This document shows positions 1 through 7,306 of a stretch of DNA of 64,000 nucleotides, in pieces. This DNA is from CAYPTB01 sp964413535 (GTDB taxonomy: Bacteria; Planctomycetota; UBA1135; GCA-002686595): the NCBI GenBank assembly GCA_964413535.1, contig CAYPTB010000060.1, forward strand, positions 57,247 to 121,246, written 5' to 3'. A model generated the notes under the pieces. That model ran no database searches and was not told the DNA's origin. It saw nothing but the letters and a program-made list of their open reading frames with translations. Position numbers and translations under genes: made by a program. How positions within the stretch are numbered: the stretch's first letter is position 1; each line of letters opens with the position of its first letter.

Positions 1-370
1 CCTGACGCTCGGAGCGCGCTCCGGTTGCATCCCCCGCGACGACGCCCGGGAGCTCGAGCAAGGTGCGGAGGTCGAGGTCGCCGCCGATCCCGAGCCGGCG
101 CGCCATCTCCCGGGCCTGGAGCAGGTAGCGCTCGGCGGCCCCGACGTCGATCGCGAGATCCTCGCGGCCGGGACGCTCCGCGCTCACCACGACCGATACC
201 GAGCCGCGCTGGAGGCGCTTCTTGACGAGCGCCTCGATCCGGGACTCGATCGCCGCGAGCTCGTTCGGCAGGCGAATCTTGACCTGCAGGTAGCGGTGGT
301 TGACCGAGCGCACCTCCACTTGCACGGCGAAGCCGGCCCCCTCTCCCGAGGCGGCGCCGAATCCCGTCAT
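1..370 (-). CDS. yicC: YicC family protein (endoribonuclease YicC-like), 3' part cut by window edge
   Basis: The first 123 codons are present; the gene runs off the left edge. The reverse-strand product begins with the family's hallmark MTGFG and continues with VEVRSVNHRYLQVKIRLP, the conserved N-terminal YicC block. The ATG at 370 is chosen because MTGFG is the usual start. It lies 25 nt downstream of the pyrE stop on the same strand and is probably the end of the tpiA-secG-pyrE transcript. YicC proteins are RNases linked to RNA turnover and stationary-phase survival, often next to gmk, which would lie outside the window. The N-terminal match is strong; the C-terminal catalytic part cannot be seen. 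Confidence 0.9.
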   Translation of the reverse strand, partial: MTGFGAASGEGAGFAVQVEVRSVNHRYLQVKIRLPNELAAIESRIEALVKKRLQRGSVSVVVSAERPGREDLAIDVGAAERYLLQAREMARRLGIGGDLDLRTLLELPGVVAGDATGARSERQ

Positions 371-395
371 GCTGCGCAACACGTGCAGGGGTCCC

Positions 396-995
396 TCAGA
401 CCTCGGCGCGGACGCCGGGGCGACTTCCTGGCTTGACGGCCGGCGTGCCGCGGGCGCAGAGCGGGCAGGCGTCGGGCTTCCAGAGCTCCGCGCGCACCTG
501 GCACAACGCGAGCAGCGGGACGCCGTCCGCGGCGAAGGGGTTCCCGCCCGAGCGGTCGACCAGCGAGCCCACCCCGACCACGCGCGCGCCGTGGTCCTGG
601 ACGACCGCCAGCGTCTCGCGCGCGGAGCCGCCGGTCGTGAGCGCGTCCTCGACGATCAGCACGCGTTCGCCGCGCTCGAGCGCGAAGCCGCGCCGCAGGC
701 ACATGGCGCCGTCCTTGCGCTCCGTGAAGAGCGAGCGCACGCCGAGCGCTTCGGCCACGGTGAACGACCACACCACCGCGCCCAACGCGGGTCCGACGAC
801 GACGTCCACCCCGAGACCGTGCTCGCGCACGGCCTGCGCGAGGCCGCGGGACAGCTCGTGCGCCAGCGCGGGATGCTGGAGCACCTTCGCGCACTGGAAG
901 TAGCGATCGCTGTGGTTGCCCGACGAGAGCTCGAAGTGACCCTCGAGCATGGCTTCGCTCTGGCGCAGGAGCTCGAGCACGCGGGCGGAGTCCAT
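396..995 (-). CDS. pyrE: Orotate phosphoribosyltransferase
   Basis: A 199-residue protein of normal family length. It transfers the phosphoribosyl group of PRPP to orotate in de novo UMP synthesis. The PRPP-binding loop VLIVEDALTTGGSA lies near residues 115-130, and an N-terminal FELSSGNHSDRYFQ block matches the start of OPRTases. The C-terminal CPLCARG...KPGSR segment is typical of the branch with a CxxC near the end. It starts 9 nt after secG ends on the same strand, so it is probably co-transcribed with secG and tpiA. Nothing about it looks degraded. Confidence 0.95.
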   Translation of the reverse strand: MDSARVLELLRQSEAMLEGHFELSSGNHSDRYFQCAKVLQHPALAHELSRGLAQAVREHGLGVDVVVGPALGAVVWSFTVAEALGVRSLFTERKDGAMCLRRGFALERGERVLIVEDALTTGGSARETLAVVQDHGARVVGVGSLVDRSGGNPFAADGVPLLALCQVRAELWKPDACPLCARGTPAVKPGSRPGVRAEV

Positions 996-1004
996 CGACG
1001 CTCC

Positions 1005-1349
1005 CTACTCGTCGCCCGGCTGCTGCGGAGAACCCGGGGCGCCCTGGTCCTCCGCCGGGATCTGGATCAGCGGATCCATGGGGACGGACCCGGGGGCGTC
1101 CAAGAGCGTGGTCGACATCTCGTAGCGCGTCAGGACGTGGATTCCGAGCGCGCTCGCGAGGAACACCGCCGCCGCCCAACCCGTGAAGCGGTTGATGCCC
1201 GATGCGCCCACGCCGAAGGTCGCCTGCCCGTGCTCGCCGAGCGCCTGGCCGAAGCCGCCACCCTTACCCTCCTGCAGCAGGATCACGACGATCAGCACGA
1301 TCGCCGCCAGGACGAAGAGAATGTAGAGGAGCGTGATCGCCAAACCCAT
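1005..1349 (-). CDS. secG: Preprotein translocase subunit SecG
   Basis: A 114-residue membrane protein with two hydrophobic segments (about residues 3-24 and 52-72). Between them lies the conserved SecG loop LLQEGKGGGFGQALG. SecG joins SecYE at the inner membrane and aids SecA-driven export. The tail after residue 75 is acidic and proline-rich and not conserved, as is usual. It lies between tpiA (9 nt upstream) and pyrE (9 nt downstream) on one strand; tpiA-secG is a widespread bacterial gene order, which supports the call. Confidence 0.93.
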   Translation of the reverse strand: MGLAITLLYILFVLAAIVLIVVILLQEGKGGGFGQALGEHGQATFGVGASGINRFTGWAAAVFLASALGIHVLTRYEMSTTLLDAPGSVPMDPLIQIPAEDQGAPGSPQQPGDE

Positions 1350-1358
1350 GTCGTTACC

Positions 1359-2108
1359 TCACCGGTCGAAATCGAGGACGGCGGCGAAAGACAGGAGGTC
1401 GAGGGACGCGCCGCCCACCAGCGCGCCGTCGATGCCTTCCACGGCCATGAGCTCGGCGATGTTGCCGGGCTTCACGCTGCCGCCGTACTGGATGCGCGTG
1501 GTCTCCGCGGTGGGCTCACCATACAGACCCTCCAGGACTCCGCGCAGGTAGGTGTGGACCTCTCCTGCTTGCTCGGGCGTCGCATTGAGCCCCGTTCCGA
1601 TCGCCCAGACGGGCTCGTAGGCGATGGTGAGGCACGAGACATCCGCCACGCCTTCGAGCCCGCGCGTGAGCTGGCGGTGGACGACCCGCTCGGTTTCCTT
1701 CGCCTCCCGCTCCGCCCGGGTCTCGCCGACGCACAGCACGACGTCGAGCCCGTCCTCGAGCGCGCGCCGCACCTTCGCGTTGACGAGTGCGTCGCTCTCG
1801 CCGAAGACGTGCCGGCGCTCGGAGTGTCCGAGGATCACGAAGGTCGCTCCCACGTCGCGCAGCATGGCGCCGGAGATCTCCCCGGTGAAGGCGCCCTGGG
1901 GCTCTGCGCACATGTTCTGGGCGCCGACGCGGACCAGCGAGCGCGCCAGGACTTCGGCCACCGCCTGGAGGTGGACGAAGGGCGGCGCCACCGCGACGTC
2001 GACGTCGCTCCTCCGGCCGACGTGCTCGCGCACCGCCGCCGCCAGGGCCAGCGCGCTGGCCAGGTCCCCGTGCATCTTCCAGTTCCCGGCGATGAACGGC
2101 TTCCTCAC
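1359..2108 (-). CDS. tpiA: Triosephosphate isomerase
   Basis: A 249-residue TIM-barrel enzyme of standard length, interconverting DHAP and glyceraldehyde-3-phosphate. The N-terminal KPFIAGNWKMHG holds the catalytic Asn/Lys. ILGHSERR carries the catalytic His, AYEPVWAIGTG the catalytic Glu and loop 6, and IQYGGSVKPGN plus ALVGGASL the phosphate-binding region. The start is GTG at 2108, giving V/M-RKPF as in homologues. This GTG overlaps the stop of the upstream DAHP synthase gene as GTGA, a 4-nt overlap implying translational coupling. Confidence 0.96.
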   Translation of the reverse strand: MRKPFIAGNWKMHGDLASALALAAAVREHVGRRSDVDVAVAPPFVHLQAVAEVLARSLVRVGAQNMCAEPQGAFTGEISGAMLRDVGATFVILGHSERRHVFGESDALVNAKVRRALEDGLDVVLCVGETRAEREAKETERVVHRQLTRGLEGVADVSCLTIAYEPVWAIGTGLNATPEQAGEVHTYLRGVLEGLYGEPTAETTRIQYGGSVKPGNIAELMAVEGIDGALVGGASLDLLSFAAVLDFDR

Positions 2109-3160
2109 GGCGCGGATCTCCCGCCGGCGAGCGCGGGGCCCAAAGCCGTGACCAAGCGGCGACCGAAGAGTGCCGATAGACCGCGCACCTCGTCCGCGAT
2201 GCGCTGGAACTCGGCGGGCGAGACCGCCTGCGCTCCGTCGGAGCGCACCTCGCACGGGGCGGGGTGCACCTCCACCAGCAAACCGTGCGCTCCCGCGGCG
2301 ATGCCGGCGCGTGCGAGCGGTCGAACCAGGTCGGCCCTTCCCGCGGAGTGGGACGGATCGGCGATGACCGGCAAATGCGTGGACCGGACGAGGTGCGCGA
2401 TCGCCCCGACGTCGAGCACGTTGCGCGTGATGCGGTCGAAGCTGCGCACGCCGCGCTCGCACAGCACGACGTGCGGGTTGCCGGCGGCGAGCACGTACTC
2501 GGCCGCCAGCAGGAACTCGCGCACGGTCGCGGCCATCCCGCGCTTCAGGAGGACGGGCTTCCCCGCGCGGCCCACTTCGGTCAGGAGCACGGCGTTCGAC
2601 ATGCTGCGCGAGCCGATCTGGAAGGCATCGGCCACCCTCCCCACGGTCTCGACGTCCCGCGGGTCGAGCACCTCGGTCACGATCGCGAGGCCGGTCTCCG
2701 CGCGCGCATGGGCCAGGCGCTCAAGCCCCAGGCGCCCGAGCCCGGGGAACGAATAGGGCGAGGTCCGCGGCTTGAACGCTCCGCCGCGCAGGAGCGTGGC
2801 TCCCGCGTCGCGCACGGCGCGCGCGATCTCGAGCAGGCGCAGCTCGTCCTCGACCGCGCACGGACCCGCCACGATCGAGACGAAGTCGCCGCCGAAGCGC
2901 GCGTCGCCGACCGCCACCACCGTGTCCGGCCGGTCGGGATCGCGCGCAGAGAGCTCACGCGCCGACCCGCTGTCGAGCACCTCGCGCACGAGCGAGTGGT
3001 CCTCGAAGCGCGAGCGGTGCTCCGGCGCCCCAGGACCCACGAGCTCGAGGATCTCTCCGGTGCTCCCGAGGAAGCGCGGCGAATATCCCAAGTCCTTGCA
3101 GAGCTGAAGGATGGAGTCCTTCTCCGTTTCGGAGAGCGGGGCGCGGAGTCGGAGCAACAT
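2105..3160 (-). CDS. aroF: 3-deoxy-7-phosphoheptulonate (DAHP) synthase, type I-beta
   Basis: A 351-residue enzyme condensing PEP and erythrose-4-phosphate, the first step of the shikimate pathway. Residues 1-70 look like the ferredoxin-like regulatory domain found in Thermotoga-type DAHP synthases. The barrel then shows SIVAGPCAVED, GGAFKPRTSPYSF, PVLLKRGM, CERGVRSFD and PVIADPSHSAGR, all conserved DAHPS/KDO8PS signatures. The ATG at 3160 gives the usual MLLRL start; longer forms would add about 90 low-complexity residues. It is the first gene of the minus-strand run ending in yicC and overlaps tpiA by 4 nt. The N-terminal domain suggests aromatic end-product inhibition, by family knowledge. 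Confidence 0.94.
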   Translation of the reverse strand: MLLRLRAPLSETEKDSILQLCKDLGYSPRFLGSTGEILELVGPGAPEHRSRFEDHSLVREVLDSGSARELSARDPDRPDTVVAVGDARFGGDFVSIVAGPCAVEDELRLLEIARAVRDAGATLLRGGAFKPRTSPYSFPGLGRLGLERLAHARAETGLAIVTEVLDPRDVETVGRVADAFQIGSRSMSNAVLLTEVGRAGKPVLLKRGMAATVREFLLAAEYVLAAGNPHVVLCERGVRSFDRITRNVLDVGAIAHLVRSTHLPVIADPSHSAGRADLVRPLARAGIAAGAHGLLVEVHPAPCEVRSDGAQAVSPAEFQRIADEVRGLSALFGRRLVTALGPALAGGRSAP

Positions 3161-3421
3161 GGGGTCGAGTGAGAGCGGCTCCCCGGAGTCGAACGCGGAA
3201 GTATAGGTGGGGCGCGGAAAGCCCGTCAATCGAAGCGAAACGACCGAGGAACCCCGTCGGACGGGCCGCGACGAACCGGCGTGGGCGCGGGGGCTCGATC
3301 TCTCGGTGGAAGCCTCGGGAGAGCCCGGTCCGCCCGCGCTACCTGATCCGCGCGAGAACGCGACGCTAACCTGGCGAGCACCAAAGTTGCGCCCTCCAAG
3401 AGGGCGGCGGCGACGAAGTCG

Positions 3422-3982
3422 ATGGCACACGCACCCACCCTCGGCGCCCTGCTCTCGCTGGCACCTCTGGCTCAGCTCCCGCGCACCGGTTGGCTGCAGG
3501 CGGGAGTTCCCTCACCTGAATCGATCGCGGACCACTCCCTCGGCACCTGCCTGGTGGCCCTCGCCCTCGGACCGCGCGTCGAGCCGCCCCTCGACGTCGA
3601 TCGCTGCGTGGCGCTCGCAGCGCTCCACGACGCGCCCGAAGCCCTGCTCTCCGACCTGCCTCGGACGGCGGCGGAGCTGCTCCCGGTCGGTGCGAAGCGC
3701 TCGGCGGAAGCGCGCGCCGCGCGCATCCTCCTCGGCCCCCTGTCCGCCTTGGCGGAAGAGCGCTGGGACGAGTACGCCGCCGGCTCGACCCGCGAGGCGC
3801 GCTTCGTCCGGATCTGCGACAAGCTGCACATGGGGATCGTGCTCGTCGCCCGCACGCGCGCGGGGCAGCGCGGGCTCGAGGACTTCGCCCACAGCCTCGA
3901 GCAGCTCGACTGCGGCGAGTTCCAGGCTTGTCGCGAGCTGCGCGACGAGATCCTCGCCGACCTCGAGGACCGGGAGCGCTGA
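3422..3982 (+). CDS. HD-domain phosphohydrolase (YfbR/HDDC2-type 5'-nucleotidase-like)
   Basis: A 186-residue soluble protein. The metal-binding HD superfamily residues are visible: His in ESIADHSLG (about 38), the HD pair in AALHDAPEALLSDLP (about 68-69) and Asp in RICDKLHMG (about 133). The HDAxEALxxDLP pattern is closest to YfbR/HDDC2 5'-deoxynucleotidases, which dephosphorylate deoxynucleoside monophosphates with a divalent metal. Substrate is inferred from family only. Its stop codon shares one base with the next start (TGATG), so the two genes are probably translationally coupled. Confidence 0.82.
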   Translation: MAHAPTLGALLSLAPLAQLPRTGWLQAGVPSPESIADHSLGTCLVALALGPRVEPPLDVDRCVALAALHDAPEALLSDLPRTAAELLPVGAKRSAEARAARILLGPLSALAEERWDEYAAGSTREARFVRICDKLHMGIVLVARTRAGQRGLEDFAHSLEQLDCGEFQACRELRDEILADLEDRER

Positions 3983-4986
3983 TGTCGGAACCTCGGCCGG
4001 GCCGCGCTTTCGCGGTCTTGTTCCCCGTACTCGTCCTGGGCTCCCTCGCGGTCGGGATCGCGTTCGAGCACTCGCGTCCGTCGCACTCCGACCTCCCGCG
4101 CTTCGACCCGCCGCCCGCCGTGGAGCTCGCCCCGGTCGTCCTGCCCGCGGGCACGCACGTCCTCGCAGGTCGGATCCTGGCCGAGACGGGCGAGGGGTTG
4201 GCGGGCGTGCTGGTCGAGCTCGTCCAGGGAACCGAGCCCCGCTGGAGCTACACGGACGCGAGCGGCTCGTTCGCGATCGACGGCCTGTTCGAGGGCGAGG
4301 TCTCCGCATCGCTGATCGAGCCCGGTCGTCCGCCGGTCGTGCGCACGGCGAGCGTCCCGGGAGCCGCCGTCGAGTGGACGCTCCCCAACCCCTGGCCGGC
4401 TCCGCGCGCGCTGCCCGAGATCCAGCGCCAGGCGCTCTACGGGACGGTCAGCTCACCGCTCGGCGCACCCGTCGAGGACTACGAGATCGTCTTCGAACCC
4501 GACCGCGACTCCGACCCGCTCTCGGGGGTGGTCCCGCGCATCGTGCCCATCGCGGGCGACGGCGGCTTCGCGGTCGTCGACCTCGCCGTCGGGCGCTACC
4601 AGGTCTCCATCCTGCCGCGCTGGGCCTCGGGGGGAAGCTGGCCGCGCGTGGCGACGCTCGAGTACGACCACGGTCGCGGCGTGCGCGACCTCGAGGTCGT
4701 GATCGAAGCCGGCGAGATCCGCGGTCATTTGGTGGAGGAGGACGGATCCCCGCTGTCGCACGCGCTCGTGACCGTCGCCCCCCTCGCGCAGCGAGACCGC
4801 GTCTGGCCGCCCGTCCGCACCGCCGAAGACGGCGGCTTCACCCTGCGCGACCTGCCGCAGGGCGAGTACGTCGTGCGGGCGAGCGCGGGAACGGCCGAGC
4901 TCGAGCGCCGGGTGACCGTCGCCGCGCGCCGCACGTCCCCCGTGGACTTCGCGCCCCTCGCGACCGCCGATCCGGACGCGCGCTGA
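3982..4986 (+). CDS. Membrane-anchored protein with carboxypeptidase-regulatory-like (CnaB-type) domains
   Basis: A 334-residue protein. Residues about 7-25 form one hydrophobic signal-anchor segment; the rest is predicted periplasmic. Three beta-sandwich repeats can be seen: around LAGRILAETGEGLAGVLVEL, around LYGTVSSPLGAPVEDYEIVF and around IRGHLVEEDGSPLSHALVTV. Each is followed by a GGF-type turn and VGRYQV / QGEYVV strands typical of carboxypeptidase regulatory-like domains. These domains are structural and common in planctomycete cell-surface proteins; no catalytic residues are recognisable. The ATG at 3982 overlaps the HD gene stop by one base. Confidence 0.8.
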   Translation: MSEPRPGRAFAVLFPVLVLGSLAVGIAFEHSRPSHSDLPRFDPPPAVELAPVVLPAGTHVLAGRILAETGEGLAGVLVELVQGTEPRWSYTDASGSFAIDGLFEGEVSASLIEPGRPPVVRTASVPGAAVEWTLPNPWPAPRALPEIQRQALYGTVSSPLGAPVEDYEIVFEPDRDSDPLSGVVPRIVPIAGDGGFAVVDLAVGRYQVSILPRWASGGSWPRVATLEYDHGRGVRDLEVVIEAGEIRGHLVEEDGSPLSHALVTVAPLAQRDRVWPPVRTAEDGGFTLRDLPQGEYVVRASAGTAELERRVTVAARRTSPVDFAPLATADPDAR

Positions 4987-5042
4987 CCCGGTGATCCCAT
5001 GCCCGGGTGAGGTTGACGGGGCGAGGGGTGTCTCTCACGTCT

Positions 5043-5064
5043 GATCAGATCAGATGATCAGATC
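5043..5064. repeat. Clustered GATCAGATC direct repeats at left edge of the low-GC island
   Basis: GATCAGATC occurs at 5043-5051 and again at 5056-5064, with AGAT between. The copies lie exactly where base composition changes from the 70% GC core to the lower-GC island, just after the end of a coding fragment. They could be a scar of recombination or chance; no matching copy was noticed at the right edge. Confidence 0.45.
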
Positions 5065-5205
5065 GCTTAGCGCCATCTCGAAGTGCCCGGCGGCATTCGT
5101 CGCCTTGTCGTAGATGCGAAACTGCCCGTTCTCCAAGCGCTTCGCGAGCAGGCAGTAGCCCGAACGATCGACGGATATACGTAGGGGAGAATGTCGTTGC
5201 TGCAA
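5050..5205 (-). pseudogene. Orphan C-terminal protein fragment downstream of the FG-GAP gene
   Basis: Reading the minus strand from TTG at 5205 to TGA at 5050 gives 51 codons. The part SGYCLLAKRLENGQFRIYDK, followed by a short tail ending SDLII, looks like the genuine C-terminus of some larger protein: balanced composition, alternating hydrophobics, no shadow bias. It is in the same frame as the FG-GAP gene immediately upstream and is separated from it only by that gene's TAA (5214-5212). It could be the former end of that gene after a nonsense mutation or a piece of another gene joined by recombination. The family was not recognised. Confidence 0.4.
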
Positions 5206-5211
5206 GCATCG

Positions 5212-6756
5212 TTAGCGTGATGGAGCAAGCTGCGCCGTGAGACGCCACTCGCCATTGACGAGATCGTAGACGAAGACAGCCCCGCTCGCCGGCGTTTCCG
5301 GCTGAGTCTTGTACTCCGGTGCTCCCACGAGAATCGTGCTTCCAGAAACTGCTACGGTCGTTCCGAACCCGTCGGTATCAGCAAGATCTCCAGACTCCCG
5401 CACAAGAGCGGTGTCCCACTTGTCTTCGACGCGGGTGAAGACACGGACCTCGTTCCGCAGGCTCGAGGTAACAACGATTGGGCCCACTCCGGGGCCTGCT
5501 TCTGCCGCGACGGCCCATCCAACAAAGCTGTTCGGCGCAGACTCCGCGAAGTGATCTGGCGTCTCCCAGGAGAGTTCACCGCGCCGATACAAGTAGACTG
5601 AGCCAGAACCGTCGTCGAATCCAGAGCCGTGGGGCGCTCCGACTACCGCAATACCGTCGTCGATATCGACATCGTGCCCGTAATTGTCCAGAACAGCGCC
5701 TACGGGTGGTAGTTGACCCGCAAGGTGCCATGAGCCATTCACGTACTCAAATACGAACACGTTCCCAGTCCACTCGAACGAAGGTTGTTCCGTGAGGCGG
5801 CTGATCAGTGCTATGTTCCCATCGACGGCCAAGGATTCGCCGAAGTACTCGGAATCGGAGTCCGGGCATTGGATCTGTTGTACGAGCTTCCACGCATTGT
5901 CTTCGAGACGGTACGCCAGCACGCTACCGGTTTGCCGATCGTTGCCATACGCAGTTTGAGCTACGAGAAGGTTGCCTCCGTCAAACGCCATACATCCTTC
6001 AGCTATCGACGGAAGGTCCAAGACGGATTCGGATGAGAAGTCGTGGATGCTGTAGACGTGAACTTGCGTGGACGCAACTGTGTCAGTTAGGCATCGGCTG
6101 TGAACGGCTAAGCTTTCTCCAGAAATGGCTACCGCGCCGTTGACGCGAAGAACCGTTCGCAGCTGCCAGTGACCGTTGATGCGCTGATATACATGAACGC
6201 CATCAACTGCGGCGATTGCAGCCAACGAGCCTTGAAAGGCAATTGAGGTTCCAAAATGCTGCGGCGCGAAGACCTCGTCACCGACGTCCTCGAACAGGTC
6301 AATTGTCGCCTCACCGTCCACTGTAACTCTCTCCCCGTCTTGTGTTCCGGTGAGCGTGAAGGACACACCAAGCAAGCCGCCAGAATCGATCTTGGTCGTC
6401 GTCACAAACACCCGACCACACAGATCGAGCAACGAACCCGCGAGCGGAGGTCCAAAATCGCGCCACCAGGCTCCACTTGCGGTCACGGTTCGGATTCCAC
6501 CGGAGGCAACCGAGAACGCGAGAGTGACCTCTCGACCCCAAAACCCATTGTGCCCTCCCACCGTGAGTTGAAACGCGTCCGGAAGCACACGTTTATGGCC
6601 TTGCCATACGCGAATCGCCGATCTTTCCAAGCCGGCAGATCGCAGTATCGGGGTCTTGCTAGTCAGAAGCGCGGGCGCCTCCACAAGAGCAATGTCTTGT
6701 GTCGCACCTATTGACGACATGTTCAACGCGAGCAGCAGGGACTGAAGAATAGGCAT
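5212..6756 (-). CDS. Secreted FG-GAP repeat beta-propeller protein
   Basis: A 514-residue protein with an N-terminal signal peptide (about residues 1-20), a beta-rich N-terminal domain to about residue 165, then about seven FG-GAP/integrin-alpha-like blades. The blades repeat a pattern of FGxSxAxxG-xxAxxxAP-xxxGxVxVY followed by NGxW; examples are FGESLAVDGNIALISR, VDIDDGIAVVGAPHGSG and FGTTVAVSGSTILVGAPEYK. Such propellers are extracellular and often calcium-binding; function is unknown. Composition differs sharply from neighbours: two 60-base lines counted by hand gave 53% and 57% GC against 73% for a core line. No Shine-Dalgarno is visible before the ATG at 6756. Probably horizontally acquired. 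Confidence 0.85.
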   Translation of the reverse strand: MPILQSLLLALNMSSIGATQDIALVEAPALLTSKTPILRSAGLERSAIRVWQGHKRVLPDAFQLTVGGHNGFWGREVTLAFSVASGGIRTVTASGAWWRDFGPPLAGSLLDLCGRVFVTTTKIDSGGLLGVSFTLTGTQDGERVTVDGEATIDLFEDVGDEVFAPQHFGTSIAFQGSLAAIAAVDGVHVYQRINGHWQLRTVLRVNGAVAISGESLAVHSRCLTDTVASTQVHVYSIHDFSSESVLDLPSIAEGCMAFDGGNLLVAQTAYGNDRQTGSVLAYRLEDNAWKLVQQIQCPDSDSEYFGESLAVDGNIALISRLTEQPSFEWTGNVFVFEYVNGSWHLAGQLPPVGAVLDNYGHDVDIDDGIAVVGAPHGSGFDDGSGSVYLYRRGELSWETPDHFAESAPNSFVGWAVAAEAGPGVGPIVVTSSLRNEVRVFTRVEDKWDTALVRESGDLADTDGFGTTVAVSGSTILVGAPEYKTQPETPASGAVFVYDLVNGEWRLTAQLAPSR

Positions 6757-6775
6757 CGTCTATAATGTATTTTAG

Positions 6776-7126
6776 CCGGAGCAGAAGTGGAACCTCGGCG
6801 TGCTCTTCCTCGAAGCGGGCAAGCTCTACGAGGCCGCGAACGAATTCGAGTGGGCGCGCAAGCTCATGCCGGGGAAGGCCGACCCGAGGATGAACCTCGC
6901 GCTGACGCTGGAGGTAGCGGGTCGCGTGGAGGATGCCCTGCGCGAGTACGAGACGGCACTCGAAGTCGACCCCGACCACGTGCCGTCGATGCAGGCGCTC
7001 GCTCGGCTCATCCGCTCGCGCGATCCCGACAGCGAGAAGCTCCCCGAGTTGCTGGAAGCGATCGCGATGCGCGGGGAGCCGGCGGAGTGGCGGGAGTGGG
7101 CGAAGGGCGAGATGGTGCGGCGGTAG
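6776..7126 (+). pseudogene. 5'-truncated TPR-repeat gene fragment
   Basis: The frame opens directly after a TAG at 6773-6775 and reads PEQKWNLGVLFLEAGKLYEA..., which is the inside of a TPR helix pair, not a natural N-terminus. Two to three TPR units follow (GKLYEAANEFEWARKLMP, GRVEDALREYETALEVDP), ending at 7126. A GTG at 6800 could start a 108-residue peptide, but it cuts through the first helix of a repeat. Composition is that of the high-GC core. I infer that the rest of the gene was lost when the adjacent low-GC segment arrived. Confidence 0.6.
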
Positions 7127-7187
7127 GCCCACGTCCGAATCGAGCGCCAGCGTGAAAGTCACGGAAGGCTTCGTGGGCTTCCTTTCT
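7127..7187 (+). terminator. Possible intrinsic terminator / structured 3' end after the TPR fragment
   Basis: GCCCACG (7127-7133) pairs with CGTGGGC (7172-7178), enclosing a second hairpin CGTGA-AAG-TCACG (7151-7163). A pyrimidine-rich TTCCTTTCT follows. The long outer loop makes it weaker than a classical terminator. Confidence 0.35.
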
Positions 7188-7306
7188 CGGGCAGGCGGGT
7201 GACTCGTCGTCCAGTGTCACGACGCGAGAGCTCGGGAGCACGCGGGAGCCCCGGCGTCCAGTGCTACGCGGAGAGACACCGAGCGCACGCTATGCTCGGG
7301 ATCGCG

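Larger units (their letters stand above)
5041..6780. other. Low-GC island with broken genes at both edges
   Basis: About 1.74 kb of distinctly lower GC than everything around it, holding the FG-GAP gene, a C-terminal fragment on its left and an AT-rich junction (TATAATGTATTTTA, 6761-6774) on its right. A TPR gene lacking its 5' end begins right after that junction. No integrase, transposase or terminal inverted repeat was seen, so homologous or illegitimate recombination is more likely than a mobile element. Edges are judged by eye from composition. Confidence 0.6.

Noticed and set aside
300..2756. 818-codon open frame on the plus strand over pyrE, secG and tpiA
   Set aside because: Arg/Ala/His-rich shadow of four recognisable minus-strand genes; open only because stops are rare at 70% GC.
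4986..5008. Terminator after the carboxypeptidase-regulatory-domain gene
   Set aside because: ACCCGG/CCGGGT gives only a 6-bp stem with an 11-nt loop and no T-run.
5041..6780. Insertion sequence or transposon
   Set aside because: No transposase-like frame, terminal inverted repeats or target-site duplication was found around the low-GC segment.
7127..7306. Thiamine (TPP) riboswitch before the desulfurase-thiI genes
   Set aside because: The conserved CUGAGA and ACCUGA-type core elements are not present.
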